A DNA stretch of 64,000 nucleotides from an uncultured Prevotellaceae bacterium (GCA_902781315.1 CACZIT010000009.1:16247-80246); one strand, 5' to 3'; shown: positions 54,942-63,296, numbered from the stretch's first letter. Numbers and translations are program-made. Notes: generated by a model not told the origin, from the letters alone.

Positions 54942-55486
54942 TCGAACCTGATGCCATTCACCTTTCCCACTACGTAAACCATCGGTGGCCTGCCCTCATG
55001 AACCAATTGGCTCATGTAGAGAGGTTCGCCCTCGATGAAAAGGTCACATCGGAATGTGTCGCCTGCGCTCAGCTTCGTGTTCACGGCTTCCACGATGGTG
55101 AACACGCCATTCTCCTGTAGCTCCACCAAGCACCGCCTGTCAGGATACCATGTCAGCACTAGTCGCGTCCCTACCGTCAGTTCTTCCGTGTACAAGTGGC
55201 GACCAACCACCTCGTCACTTTGCTGCTCCTTGTTGTCGACACACCATTGGCAGAATGTCACGTAGTCGGCATAGCCCAAGTAGCGCGACAGGATGTCAAG
55301 CGTCGACTGTCGGGCACCCACGCTTGGCCTGTATCCCCACAGTCGCATCAGTGTCGACTCGCTCAAGTGCTCCTTCGTGCGCGCCTCCACCTTCTCCGAC
55401 AGCCATTCGAAGTCTTTCGGTGTCAGCAACTTCTTGCCCACCTCCTTTTCAATGGTCTCCAGCAGTTTCTGATGTTCCTTTTTCAT
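54893..55486 (-). CDS. Protein with helical (HTH-like) N-terminal domain and beta-rich C-terminal half
   Basis: 197 residues from MKKEHQKLLETI at 55486 (an in-frame ATG at 55507 is less likely). Residues about 1-80 form the same small helical domain as the 97-residue gene at 14901 (shared end STLDILSRYLGYADYVTFCQW). Residues about 90-190 are beta-strand rich (GTRLVLTWYPDRRCLVEL, GRPPMVYVVGKVNGI) with no family recognised. It overlaps the kinase gene tail to tail. The arrangement suggests a cytosolic regulator, perhaps with a ligand domain; this is inference. Confidence 0.72.
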   Translation of the reverse strand: MKKEHQKLLETIEKEVGKKLLTPKDFEWLSEKVEARTKEHLSESTLMRLWGYRPSVGARQSTLDILSRYLGYADYVTFCQWCVDNKEQQSDEVVGRHLYTEELTVGTRLVLTWYPDRRCLVELQENGVFTIVEAVNTKLSAGDTFRCDLFIEGEPLYMSQLVHEGRPPMVYVVGKVNGIRFDYLAADDEPGDTDCSE

Positions 55487-55610
55487 TTCAATTGCAAAAA
55501 TAAGCAATATTATCCGTTCATCGAAACTTTTTCTTCCTTATTCTTCAAATGACATTGAAATGACATGGCAAATTCCCTCCTAATTGCTTACATTTGCATA
55601 TTACATTTTT

Positions 55611-55638
55611 AATTTTTCTAAACCAGTAACTATATTAC
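55611..55638 (+). promoter_or_regulatory. Island promoter block A
   Basis: A T-tract then AGTAACTATATTAC, 35 bases before the ATG at 55673. -7-like box TATATTAC instead of TAnnTTTG. Same block as at 60926, 61514 and 63240. Confidence 0.55.
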
Positions 55639-55672
55639 AACAGAACCTCAACACTAATTATATTATTTTATT

Positions 55673-55804
55673 ATGGGAAAATTGATTATTGGAAGAAACA
55701 TCATAAGGCCAAAGAAGCCCAGTCCTCGCGATCGGCTTGACAAAATTCTTGAAGAAATCGACCAACTGCGAAAAGAGGTCGAGGAGTTTCGGAACTCGTT
55801 TTAG
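55673..55804 (+). CDS. 43-residue coiled-coil peptide
   Basis: Reads MGKLIIGRNIIRPKKPSPRD, then an amphipathic helix LDKILEEIDQLRKEVEEFR, ending NSF. It is the first ORF after promoter block A and lies 57 bases before the nuclease gene. No family recognised; it could be a partner or regulator of that nuclease. Too short for confident calling. Confidence 0.5.
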   Translation: MGKLIIGRNIIRPKKPSPRDRLDKILEEIDQLRKEVEEFRNSF

Positions 55805-55861
55805 TCGGCAATCCGAGCGCGACTAATGATAAATAATATGATTCACCTAAAATTAAGAAAC

Positions 55862-57250
55862 ATGAACTATTCAGACATTCAAAGCAAACTGTTAGAATTC
55901 AACAGTGATCAGTCAACAAAGTCTATCAGAGATTACTACACCAGGAAGTCATTCCTTGAAATCCTGTCAAAGACAAGGAACGAGACAACCCACAGTGCCT
56001 TCATCGCATGGCTCCTGCAGGGTGATGAGTTTTCGAAAGGAAACGCTCCACTGATGCTATTCCTCAATGCACTGGTGAAGAACTCTGCGAACGTCGACAG
56101 CCCCATCAACACCGATGAAGCCCTGAAAGCAGCCATCCTTTCGGGAACATTGGAACTCGCCGGTGTGAAAGCTACCACGGAGCAAACGGTCAAGGACATC
56201 AGCGCGATTCCTTCACTCGACCGTCTCGACATCTATCTCACGGCAACCCTTGCAAAGCCTGTCAGCGGAAAGAGTCATCTCAGAATCATCATTGAGAACA
56301 AGGTGTTTGCTGAAGAAATGAAAGCCGATGAGAAGGGCAGAAACGTAACGGCACCCAGAATGGACAATCTGCCGAAGGCCCAGTTCTCGGATAAAGACGA
56401 TTACCTGAAGCTCAATCAGACGCAGCGCTACTACTCGGCCATCTCGGAACATCCTAAGGATATTGCCTACAACGCCAACGTCTTCACCATCTACGTGTTC
56501 TTAACGCCGAGAGGCACACATGCTACCGACAAGCATTTCATTCCACTCACCTATCAGGATTTGATGGACTACGTGCTCGACCCCTTGGTGTCAGATATGG
56601 GTTTGGAACATACCGTCAAGACATATCTTAGCGAATACATCAACGCCCTGAGCGTCCCGTCGATTTCTGACAGCGACAACGCGCTTACGGTGCTTGCTGT
56701 GAGCAAGGGCGAGAAGGCTAGACTTGAGGATTTCTGGACGAAATACGAGCCCATCATTACTGAGGCAGCCAACTCTAACTCGGCAAATGGCTCCAATCCG
56801 AAAGACCTGGTGCTGCAGAAATTCTACGAGCGCAACCAACCTCTCTTCATGGCCATCTATCACATCATGCCTGACAAGGCCGCTGTGTTAAAACCGTATA
56901 CCACACGTGATTACACCAAATACACACTGAAGTTCAATGGCCAGACACTTGGCAAGCACCTCGGCAAACGGGCTGTCATCCTCTGCGCTTCTAAGGCACT
57001 GATTGACAACGGCTACGCCTTGCCTGCGCAAGACTCCTACAATCGCGCGTTCTTTTACAACGAGCAGACTTTCGAGCAGAGGTATCAACAAGGTCTTCTC
57101 TCTGAGGATGCTTACAAGAACAGATACACGATGATTGAAACAGCCGAAGGCAAGTTTGCTGTCTGCAATCAATGGGGTGTCGGAAACTGGGATTTCGTCG
57201 ATGTGCTTTTTGACCAAGCCCCGGGGAAATTTAATCTCATTGCAGAATAA
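55862..57250 (+). CDS. PD-(D/E)XK nuclease family protein (PDDEXK_4-like), copy 1
   Basis: 462 residues. Start 55862 is chosen because the paralogue at 63297 then aligns residue for residue: E41 lies in SKTRNETTHSAFIAWLL here and SKERSETTFSSFLKWLF there. The nuclease core is R121-L-D123 in SLDRLDIYL and E145-x-K147 in RIIIENKV, with a downstream QTQRYY helix. This matches a two-metal PD-(D/E)XK site. Upstream in-frame ATGs at 55826 and 55838 would add 12 or 8 residues. Such proteins appear in defence islands and with restriction-like systems. C-terminal 200 residues are of unknown fold. Confidence 0.8.
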   Translation: MNYSDIQSKLLEFNSDQSTKSIRDYYTRKSFLEILSKTRNETTHSAFIAWLLQGDEFSKGNAPLMLFLNALVKNSANVDSPINTDEALKAAILSGTLELAGVKATTEQTVKDISAIPSLDRLDIYLTATLAKPVSGKSHLRIIIENKVFAEEMKADEKGRNVTAPRMDNLPKAQFSDKDDYLKLNQTQRYYSAISEHPKDIAYNANVFTIYVFLTPRGTHATDKHFIPLTYQDLMDYVLDPLVSDMGLEHTVKTYLSEYINALSVPSISDSDNALTVLAVSKGEKARLEDFWTKYEPIITEAANSNSANGSNPKDLVLQKFYERNQPLFMAIYHIMPDKAAVLKPYTTRDYTKYTLKFNGQTLGKHLGKRAVILCASKALIDNGYALPAQDSYNRAFFYNEQTFEQRYQQGLLSEDAYKNRYTMIETAEGKFAVCNQWGVGNWDFVDVLFDQAPGKFNLIAE

Positions 57251-57469
57251 CGACTAAAACCAAATCAATTGTTGTGATTCTTTTAAACGACATTCTGTAT
57301 TTGCCAGACCCAAAGTGAAGATGATAAGATGATCATTGAACGAGAGAACTACTGGAAGGAAGTGCTTAGAACACGAAAGTTCGGGTACAACGACAATTGA
57401 GGAATGAAAAAACTATCGTTAAGGTGTTTAAGCCATGAGACGATTTCGATGAGTTCCCCTTTTAATCAG

Positions 57470-57503
57470 CCTGAAGGCCTACTCGAAAGATTAGGTCTTC
57501 AGG
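57470..57503. other. Hairpin in the 618-base gap
   Basis: CCTGAAGGCCTA pairs with TAGGTCTTCAGG (one mismatch) around 10 bases. It may end the nuclease transcript but has no T-run after it. The rest of the gap 57251-57868 is A+T rich and holds promoter block B and one tiny ORF. Confidence 0.45.
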
Positions 57504-57566
57504 CCGTTACCCGTTCTTGCGTTTACACCGCTTCTATTCTCTTAAGTTATCACGGCATAGATTTTT

Positions 57567-57599
57567 TTTGAAAAAGTAACTCTATTTTTTGTATTTTTG
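57567..57599 (+). promoter_or_regulatory. Island promoter block B
   Basis: AAAAAGTAACTCTATTTT carries the island motif; 9 bases on is a canonical TATTTTTG that lies 21 bases after TTTG. It precedes the 26-residue ORF by about 85 bases. Confidence 0.5.
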
Positions 57600-57684
57600 G
57601 CTAACTGTTCCTATATTGTGTTAGAGTAAGAATAACTTGTAAAGTATATATTAGGTTTGCTATTAACATCAAAACGATAATAAT

Positions 57685-57765
57685 ATGACAACTCTTGAAA
57701 CAGTTCTCTTTATTCTAGGATGGAGTACAATGATAGGTATTTTCAACTATCTTGAAAGTGAATAA
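57685..57765 (+). CDS. 26-residue membrane peptide
   Basis: Reads MTTLETVLFILGWSTMIGIF and ends NYLESE. It is a single hydrophobic helix with acidic ends and has an A-rich region before the ATG (ACGATAATAAT). The length and shape are like type I toxins or small membrane regulators; there is no proof of expression. It follows promoter block B. Confidence 0.4.
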   Translation: MTTLETVLFILGWSTMIGIFNYLESE

Positions 57766-57922
57766 TACATTTACCATCAAGAATCGGCTGTCTTTGCATC
57801 GGACTCTAACTTAAGAACAATAAACAATCTAAGAACCTCGCGATGTATAGGGAATCGACAAATGAGTTATGGTTTTAAGAATATCAAAAAAAATAATCCC
57901 GGCTTATACTTACAGACAGGTT

Positions 57923-58495
57923 ATGGCAACTGATTATCAGCAGCTCTGGGAAGGGGCGCAAAAGTATGTAGAATATCTAAATCAAGTGCAAGCAAGAATC
58001 ATTGAAGTTCTTCCAAAGTACAAGAGTTTGTTGCCAAACGAGTTTGATGAGTTGAAGGAGGAAAAGGCACAGATGAATCTACTCAACTATATTCGTTTGT
58101 GCTCAATTTACACCTTTGCAGACAAAGCATTCCAGACCATCGACAAACTCTGCCGTGATTTGGTTGACTCGGAAAACAAGCTTGACCAAGAAGGCATTGA
58201 TGATCTGATTCAAAAAATAGTTGCACTTTGCACCACCCTGCAGGATGATATCATTACAGATGATATTACAGGATTCCAACGCCTTTGCGCAAAGTGGCAA
58301 AAGTTGAGAGAAAAATCCATTATCCCAGATTGGATTGTCTTTAAACATTGGTCATTCGGTGACATTGTCGGTACAATCAATAATCAGGGTATGTGTGATG
58401 AAGGACTATGGCGAGATGCTACACAAAACAAAGACCCAGAGGCTGTAAGTATTGGCACACTCCTGGATAGTGATGAAATGATACGTATATACTAA
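57923..58495 (+). CDS. 190-residue protein of unknown function, upstream of the HAD-sigma gene
   Basis: From MATDYQQLWEG; a longer start at 57869 adds 18 residues that look like translated leader. Mostly alpha-helical (VEYLNQVQARIIEVLPKYKSLLP, ADKAFQTIDKLCRDLVDSEN), then W-rich (KWQKLREKSIIPDWIVFKHW). Acidic, no membrane segment, no family recognised. It ends 3 bases before the HAD-sigma fusion start, so the two are made together and probably act together. Confidence 0.72.
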   Translation: MATDYQQLWEGAQKYVEYLNQVQARIIEVLPKYKSLLPNEFDELKEEKAQMNLLNYIRLCSIYTFADKAFQTIDKLCRDLVDSENKLDQEGIDDLIQKIVALCTTLQDDIITDDITGFQRLCAKWQKLREKSIIPDWIVFKHWSFGDIVGTINNQGMCDEGLWRDATQNKDPEAVSIGTLLDSDEMIRIY

Positions 58496-58498
58496 AAC

Positions 58499-59266
58499 AT
58501 GAAGCGCGTATTTATTGACATGGACAATGTGCTGGTGGACTTCCAGTCGGGACTCGACCAGGTGAGTGAGGAAGTGAAGGCTGAATATGCCGGACGGTTG
58601 GATGAGATTCCTGGCTTGTTCGCCAAGATGAAGCCGATGGAGGGGGCCATAGATGCTGTGCATGAGTTGCAGAAGCATTACGACTTGTTCATCCTCTCCA
58701 CGGCTCCGTGGAAGAATCCGTCGGCATGGTCGGACAAGGTGGAGTGGGTGACTAAGTACCTTGATGACGTATTCCACAAGCGGATGGTCATCACCCACCG
58801 CAAGGACCTCTGCCAGGGCGACTATCTGATTGACGACCGTGGGAAGAACGGTACCAGCGAGTTTGCCGGCGAATGGATCAAGTTCGGCTCAGAGCAGTTC
58901 CCCAATTGGGAGAGCGTTCTGAAATATTTGGCAGGTCAAAGGCTGAATGAATACCTTGCGGCAATTGGTCGTGAAAAATTGCTGAGCATAGAGGAAGAGT
59001 TGGCATTGGTTAAGGCCATCCAGCAGAAAGGGCCAGACTGTGAAGAGAAGGAACAGTTTGTAAAGAGCAATCAGCGATTTGTCATCAGTGTAGCGGTACA
59101 GTATCAGAGAAAAGAGCTGACGCTTGAAGAACTGATAGAGATTGGAAACGAAGGGTTGGTAAAGGCTGCAGAGGAATATGACCTAAATGCTGACTCCAAA
59201 TTCATCTCCTATGCTGTCGAGCGGATGCGCCAGCGCATTGTTCAGGCCATTGGCGAAAAACAATAA
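58499..59266 (+). CDS. Fusion of a 5'-deoxynucleotidase (HAD) and a truncated sigma-70 factor
   Basis: 255 residues. Residues 1-145 are a HAD phosphatase of the cytosolic 5'(3')-deoxyribonucleotidase (NT5C) type: nucleophile D7 and D9 in FIDMDNVLVDF, STAPW at 67-71, and the acidic LIDDRGKNG with D112-D113. Residues 149-255 follow the primary sigma factor. Region 1.2 is LNEYLAAIGREKLLSIEEEL and region 2 runs from NQRFVISVAVQYQ through LIEIGNEGLVKAAEEYDL to FISYAVERMRQRIVQAI. The WW pair that melts the -10 box (WWIRQ in RpoD) is ERMRQ here, and regions 3 and 4 are absent. So it may bind RNA polymerase core without opening promoters. 27 bases to the next gene. Confidence 0.82.
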   Translation: MKRVFIDMDNVLVDFQSGLDQVSEEVKAEYAGRLDEIPGLFAKMKPMEGAIDAVHELQKHYDLFILSTAPWKNPSAWSDKVEWVTKYLDDVFHKRMVITHRKDLCQGDYLIDDRGKNGTSEFAGEWIKFGSEQFPNWESVLKYLAGQRLNEYLAAIGREKLLSIEEELALVKAIQQKGPDCEEKEQFVKSNQRFVISVAVQYQRKELTLEELIEIGNEGLVKAAEEYDLNADSKFISYAVERMRQRIVQAIGEKQ

Positions 59267-59293
59267 AGAGAGAAAAAAATCTATTTAAACGAT

Positions 59294-60925
59294 ATGAAAA
59301 GACTTTCAAAATCGCGTTACACTGCTTTCTGCCAGTGCCCGAAAAACCTCTGGCTGAAGGTGTATAAGCCTGAAGAGGCAACCATAGATGCAGGTATGGA
59401 GGCTCGATTTGCACAGGGAAACGTGGTGGGCGACCTGGCGATGGGGCTCTTTGGCGACTTCAAAGAAGTTACCTCTCATCAGGAAGACGGCAGCTTGGAT
59501 CTTCAGAAGATGATAGAACAGACAAAGCAGTATATGGACGAGGGCGTGGAGAACATCTGCGAGGCTTCGTTCAGCTGCGAGGGCGGCTATTGTGCCGTTG
59601 ACATTCTGCGCAAGACTCCTGGTGGCTGGGCCATCTACGAGGTGAAAAGCACTAGTTTTCCGGAGTTTAATGGACAGGAGGCTAAGTTGGAGAAATATGC
59701 GCCCGATATTGCTTACCAGAAGTGGGTGCTGGAACAATGCGGCATCCATGTCACGGGCACATATCTGGTTTGCCTGAACAGCGGCTACGTGAGGCATGGC
59801 GCACTTGACGTCAAGCAGCTCTTTGTTGTCAACGACATGAAGGAGCTGGTGGAGAATGAATACCTGAAGGTGCCGACGCGCGTCGGCCAGGCCATGAAGG
59901 TGATCAATAGCGATCAGGAACCCGATGTGGAACTTTCGGAATGCTGCATGAAGCCTTACAAATGTGCTTTCTGGGACTATTGCAAGCTGAAGCATCATGT
60001 GCCAACGCCTTCGGTGTTCGATGTCTATGGCGGACAAGGGCGTGGCGGCTTCACCTTCAAGAAGAAGTTGGACTGCTACCATCAGGGACTCGTCGCATTC
60101 GAAGATTTGCGCACGAAAGATATAGGCCCTATTCAGAACATGCAGATCGAGGCGGCACTGACGGGCAAGGAGTTTGTCAACCCCGAAGGCATCCGCAAAT
60201 TCCTCGACCGGCTTTCCTATCCGCTATATTTCCTCGACTTCGAGACGATGCAGGATGCCGTGCCACGATACGACGGGGCGAAGGTGTATGCTCAGATCAC
60301 GTTCCAGTACTCGCTGCACATCAAGCAGAATGAGATTGACCCTTATGTGCATCGCGAGTTTCTGGCTCCCAGCGACGGCAGCGACCCGCGGCGCCCATTG
60401 GCCGAGCAACTCTGCAGGGACATACCGATGGATGCCTGCACCCTGGCATATAACAAGATGTTTGAGCGTGGGCGCATACGCGAACTGGCTGCTCTCTATC
60501 CCGACCTCGCTCCGCATTTGCTGAAGATCGCCGACCACATCATCGACCTCATCGACCCCTTCCGTGCAGGCGATTACTATGTGCCGGCCATGGGTGGCTC
60601 GTTCTCTATCAAGAGTGTGCTGCCAGCCTTGTTCCCCGACGACCCCGAACTGGACTACCACAACCTCGACGAGCGTTGCCAGAACGGTGGCGATGCGATG
60701 ACCATCTTCCCCCGCCTGCAACAGATGGAACAGTCGTTGCCCAAACAGGGGGTGCAGAACCAAGATGGGCTGTTGGTGATGGCCGACTCGCTGATGCCCC
60801 TGCGTGAGCAAATAAGAATACGTGAAGAAATCGCGGCCAGCCGCGAAGCTCTTCTCCGCTACTGCAAACTCGACACCTGGGCCATGGTGAAGGTGTGGCA
60901 GAAACTGAAAGAAGTTGCTGAATAA
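59294..60925 (+). CDS. Cas4-like nuclease fused to a DEDD exonuclease (DUF2779 type)
   Basis: 543 residues. The N-terminal RecB/Cas4-type part has SKSRYTAFCQCPKNLW (C13/C15), the active site D103 and E116-x-K118 (AVDILRK...IYEVKST), and three more cysteines C218, C224 and C230 (CCMKPYKCAFWDYC). That is the one-plus-three cysteine set of an iron-sulfur Cas4. From about 300 comes an RNase H-like exonuclease: D315-x-E317 in YFLDFETM, LAYNKMFERGRI, and Y523-xxx-D527 in LRYCKLDTW. It should degrade DNA, perhaps with both activities on one end. No cas1 or cas2 is near, so a CRISPR role is unlikely. Third gene of the unit with the HAD-sigma gene. Confidence 0.82.
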   Translation: MKRLSKSRYTAFCQCPKNLWLKVYKPEEATIDAGMEARFAQGNVVGDLAMGLFGDFKEVTSHQEDGSLDLQKMIEQTKQYMDEGVENICEASFSCEGGYCAVDILRKTPGGWAIYEVKSTSFPEFNGQEAKLEKYAPDIAYQKWVLEQCGIHVTGTYLVCLNSGYVRHGALDVKQLFVVNDMKELVENEYLKVPTRVGQAMKVINSDQEPDVELSECCMKPYKCAFWDYCKLKHHVPTPSVFDVYGGQGRGGFTFKKKLDCYHQGLVAFEDLRTKDIGPIQNMQIEAALTGKEFVNPEGIRKFLDRLSYPLYFLDFETMQDAVPRYDGAKVYAQITFQYSLHIKQNEIDPYVHREFLAPSDGSDPRRPLAEQLCRDIPMDACTLAYNKMFERGRIRELAALYPDLAPHLLKIADHIIDLIDPFRAGDYYVPAMGGSFSIKSVLPALFPDDPELDYHNLDERCQNGGDAMTIFPRLQQMEQSLPKQGVQNQDGLLVMADSLMPLREQIRIREEIAASREALLRYCKLDTWAMVKVWQKLKEVAE

Positions 60926-60957
60926 TTTGAATTTTCCGAGAAAAGTAACTATATTAT
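60926..60957 (+). promoter_or_regulatory. Island promoter block C
   Basis: TTTG, 20 bases ending in AGTAAC, then TATATTAT, 24 bases before the ATG at 60982. Confidence 0.6.
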
Positions 60958-60981
60958 TAGCGTTAGTTTAATTGAACTTGT

Positions 60982-61392
60982 ATGGAAATGAAAAATGACC
61001 CGAAAAAGTTTATCAACCAGGTTGAGGAACTTTACCAAGTGGCGCTCAATGAGACGGCTTCACTGTTGAAGAACAATCCGAATGGTAGCTACATTGCCGT
61101 CCCTGAATGGGATGACGAAGTGGACACCAGGGATTGGAACGACGTGCCCATAGCAATTTGGGCTGTAGGCTTGAATGACGACGGACACATTTGCGTTAAA
61201 GCCTGTGTCATGAACGTCGGCTACGGCTATTCTGGTGATGAATTCTCCAATGACTGGGAAGACATTACAGAGCACAAGATTGAAACTTCGTGCTATCCAG
61301 AGCTTTTCCGTTTCGTTACAGAGAACTTAGACAAAGCCACGACGAAGGAAGAAGCCGACAAGGTCAAGCTGGATGAAGACGACGAAGATTGA
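60982..61392 (+). CDS. Acidic protein of unknown function (136 residues)
   Basis: A mixed alpha/beta protein: an N-terminal helix (KKFINQVEELYQVALNETAS), strands (GSYIAVPEWDD, VPIAIWAVGLNDDGHICVKACV), then helices and a very acidic tail (KVKLDEDDED). No membrane segment and no family recognised. It has its own copy of the island promoter block and stands alone between the nuclease and the 555-residue gene. Size and acidity would suit an inhibitor or an immunity-type protein, but that is only a guess. Confidence 0.7.
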   Translation: MEMKNDPKKFINQVEELYQVALNETASLLKNNPNGSYIAVPEWDDEVDTRDWNDVPIAIWAVGLNDDGHICVKACVMNVGYGYSGDEFSNDWEDITEHKIETSCYPELFRFVTENLDKATTKEEADKVKLDEDDED

Positions 61393-61513
61393 CAACGTAG
61401 CGCTGGAATAACAAAAGAACCAGTTGTGGATTGTTTCTTATGAAACCGGAGGCTGGCAGGCATCCTTCTTATCCTGTAGTAGAAAGGTCTTGGGATGTCT
61501 TTTTGTGCTCATC

Positions 61514-61545
61514 TTTGAATTTTTCTCATCGAGTGACTATATTAC
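61514..61545 (+). promoter_or_regulatory. Island promoter block D
   Basis: TTTG, 20 bases ending in AGTGAC, then TATATTAC, 25 bases before the ATG at 61571. It lies inside the longer open frame from 61424, so the start at 61571 is preferred. Confidence 0.6.
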
Positions 61546-61570
61546 AGAAGCATTAAATAATCATCGCCTT

Positions 61571-63238
61571 ATGAACTTCTATTCTTTTAGCTTAGCATCA
61601 AAGCATAAAAATGATGCAAAACGCCTGCTTGCTCGCGCCGAAGAGCTCATGAAAGAGCGGGATCCGGAAGACAACAGCGGAGTGAAGTTTGAGTTGTTTG
61701 ACCAAGGCACGTCAGTAGAAATTGGTGTCGGAGGCCTGGTGCCAAGACAGGCTGATTTGGCCTACAAGGTCCTTGTCGATGTCGTGGCCACATTCCCCGA
61801 AATGTCATTGCATTATGTAGAGACATGCAATGGTCCGGTGAGCCGTGAAGCCGTGACAAAGGACGGTAAGCTGATAACTATTGAGCCATGGCAGGTGGTT
61901 GTTCACATGCAAGATGAGGAGAACTACAAGCAGGTCGTTGCTTATCTGCAAGAGCATACAGATCTTGAACTGACATTGTTCCCCGAACGTTATAGCATAC
62001 TGTGGCCTTTTGACAGCAAGACGGAGGATGAACTGACGACAGAACAACTCAACATACTCAGTCGGCAATTCCCGGAGATACTGTTCCAGTGCTATAAATA
62101 TGATGAGAGCGATTTAGTGCAAGGAGGCGAAGTGGCATTCTTTTCGTCGTTCCGCGGGCAAGAAGTGAAGTGGGAAGAAAGCAGGCCGTCGCTACTGGCA
62201 TTGATGCACTGGGCCGATGATATGGAGGAAACTTATGAGAAAATCATATTCAATACCGAGCAAGTCTTCCAGTCAGCCTTGGCCAAAGCCCGTGCCGACG
62301 AAGGCTGGTATCCGCGCATCGTCAGTGAATACCTGTTCTTTGGCCGCTCTCTCCATTCCCTGGTGGCTGAGGACTTCGCCTGGCTGAAGGCTCTCGCTGA
62401 GGATAATATTGTGCCAGCCTGTTGTCTGATTCTTTTGGGCATGGACCAGAAGATCCACGAATGGGAAGAGACTTTCACCGACGAAGATACGGGCGAAGAG
62501 TATAAGTTTACACGTTCGGATATCGTTGAAGGTACCCTCTTCGAGCCAGACGAGACATTGAAGAAACGACTCACACAAATCATATATGAGCAAGCTGAGC
62601 ATCATCATATTGGAACAGACGAGATTCGTTGGGCTTGCAAGTATCCGCTTGACAAACAGCCATTGCTGCTCATGCTTGTTGAACGAGGCGAGGAAAATGC
62701 GGCTGAGGATATTGATGATCCTGCCATCTTGCAGGAACTCTGCGACAAAGGCAACAAATGGGCAGCTCGCCAACTTTATCACAAGTATGCGTGGGGCGAT
62801 GAGGAGCATGGTTTCTTCATTAACTTGAATCAGGCAAAAGCCTATTATGACATGGCTGGCGATGCCATAGAAGAATGGGACCAATGGGATGATAAAGAAG
62901 ACCCTGGCGAAGAATACCCATCTACTTACAAGTACACCCTCACGGGTGATTCCGACACGCTCGATAGTATAGAAACCCTCATCCGCGACCTCGCCCAGCG
63001 CTTCGGCATCCCAGAGAACGAGGAGGACGGACTGGGGCTCTTTGTGCCGCAACAGCAACTGATTAAATTGCTCGTGGGCAGTGACTCAGTATATTATCGT
63101 GGCAATGTCCAATATCTGGAGCGCAAAGCCCCCGACCGCCTCGTCATCACCACCGAGGCCGACCAGGGCGAGCCCCTGCTCTATGCCCTCCGCCAGTGTT
63201 TCGGGAACCTGAACATCGTGATGAAGGACGCTGAGTGA
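61571..63238 (+). CDS. 555-residue protein of unknown function
   Basis: From MNFYSFSLASKHKNDAKRLL. Cytosolic, acidic, no signal or membrane segment. The first 140 residues are alternating strands and helices (SVEIGVGGLVPRQADLAYKVL, QVVVHMQDEENYKQVVAYL), and the same kind of pattern returns in the last 70 (VQYLERKAPDRLVITTEADQ). The middle is helical, with one Sel1/TPR-like unit around residues 390-430 (GNKWAARQLYHKYAW and LNQAKAYYDMAGDA). No catalytic motif seen. Own promoter block; 58 bases to the next nuclease gene. Confidence 0.72.
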   Translation: MNFYSFSLASKHKNDAKRLLARAEELMKERDPEDNSGVKFELFDQGTSVEIGVGGLVPRQADLAYKVLVDVVATFPEMSLHYVETCNGPVSREAVTKDGKLITIEPWQVVVHMQDEENYKQVVAYLQEHTDLELTLFPERYSILWPFDSKTEDELTTEQLNILSRQFPEILFQCYKYDESDLVQGGEVAFFSSFRGQEVKWEESRPSLLALMHWADDMEETYEKIIFNTEQVFQSALAKARADEGWYPRIVSEYLFFGRSLHSLVAEDFAWLKALAEDNIVPACCLILLGMDQKIHEWEETFTDEDTGEEYKFTRSDIVEGTLFEPDETLKKRLTQIIYEQAEHHHIGTDEIRWACKYPLDKQPLLLMLVERGEENAAEDIDDPAILQELCDKGNKWAARQLYHKYAWGDEEHGFFINLNQAKAYYDMAGDAIEEWDQWDDKEDPGEEYPSTYKYTLTGDSDTLDSIETLIRDLAQRFGIPENEEDGLGLFVPQQQLIKLLVGSDSVYYRGNVQYLERKAPDRLVITTEADQGEPLLYALRQCFGNLNIVMKDAE

Positions 63239-63239
63239 A

Positions 63240-63270
63240 TTGAATTATTTTTGTGAAGTAACTATAGGTG
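63240..63270 (+). promoter_or_regulatory. Island promoter block E
   Basis: TTG, 20 bases ending in AGTAAC, then TATAGGTG, 26 bases before the ATG at 63297. The -7 half is the least conserved of the five. Confidence 0.5.
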
Positions 63271-63296
63271 TGTTCTATTAATTAATAATAAAAAGT

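Noticed and set aside
59294-60925. Cas4 of a CRISPR adaptation module.
   Set aside because: No cas1, cas2 or repeat array in the window, and the protein carries a DEDD exonuclease domain that CRISPR Cas4 lacks.
61424-61570. A longer N-terminus for the 555-residue protein.
   Set aside because: Promoter block D sits inside it, at the same distance from the ATG at 61571 as the like block from the ATG at 60982.
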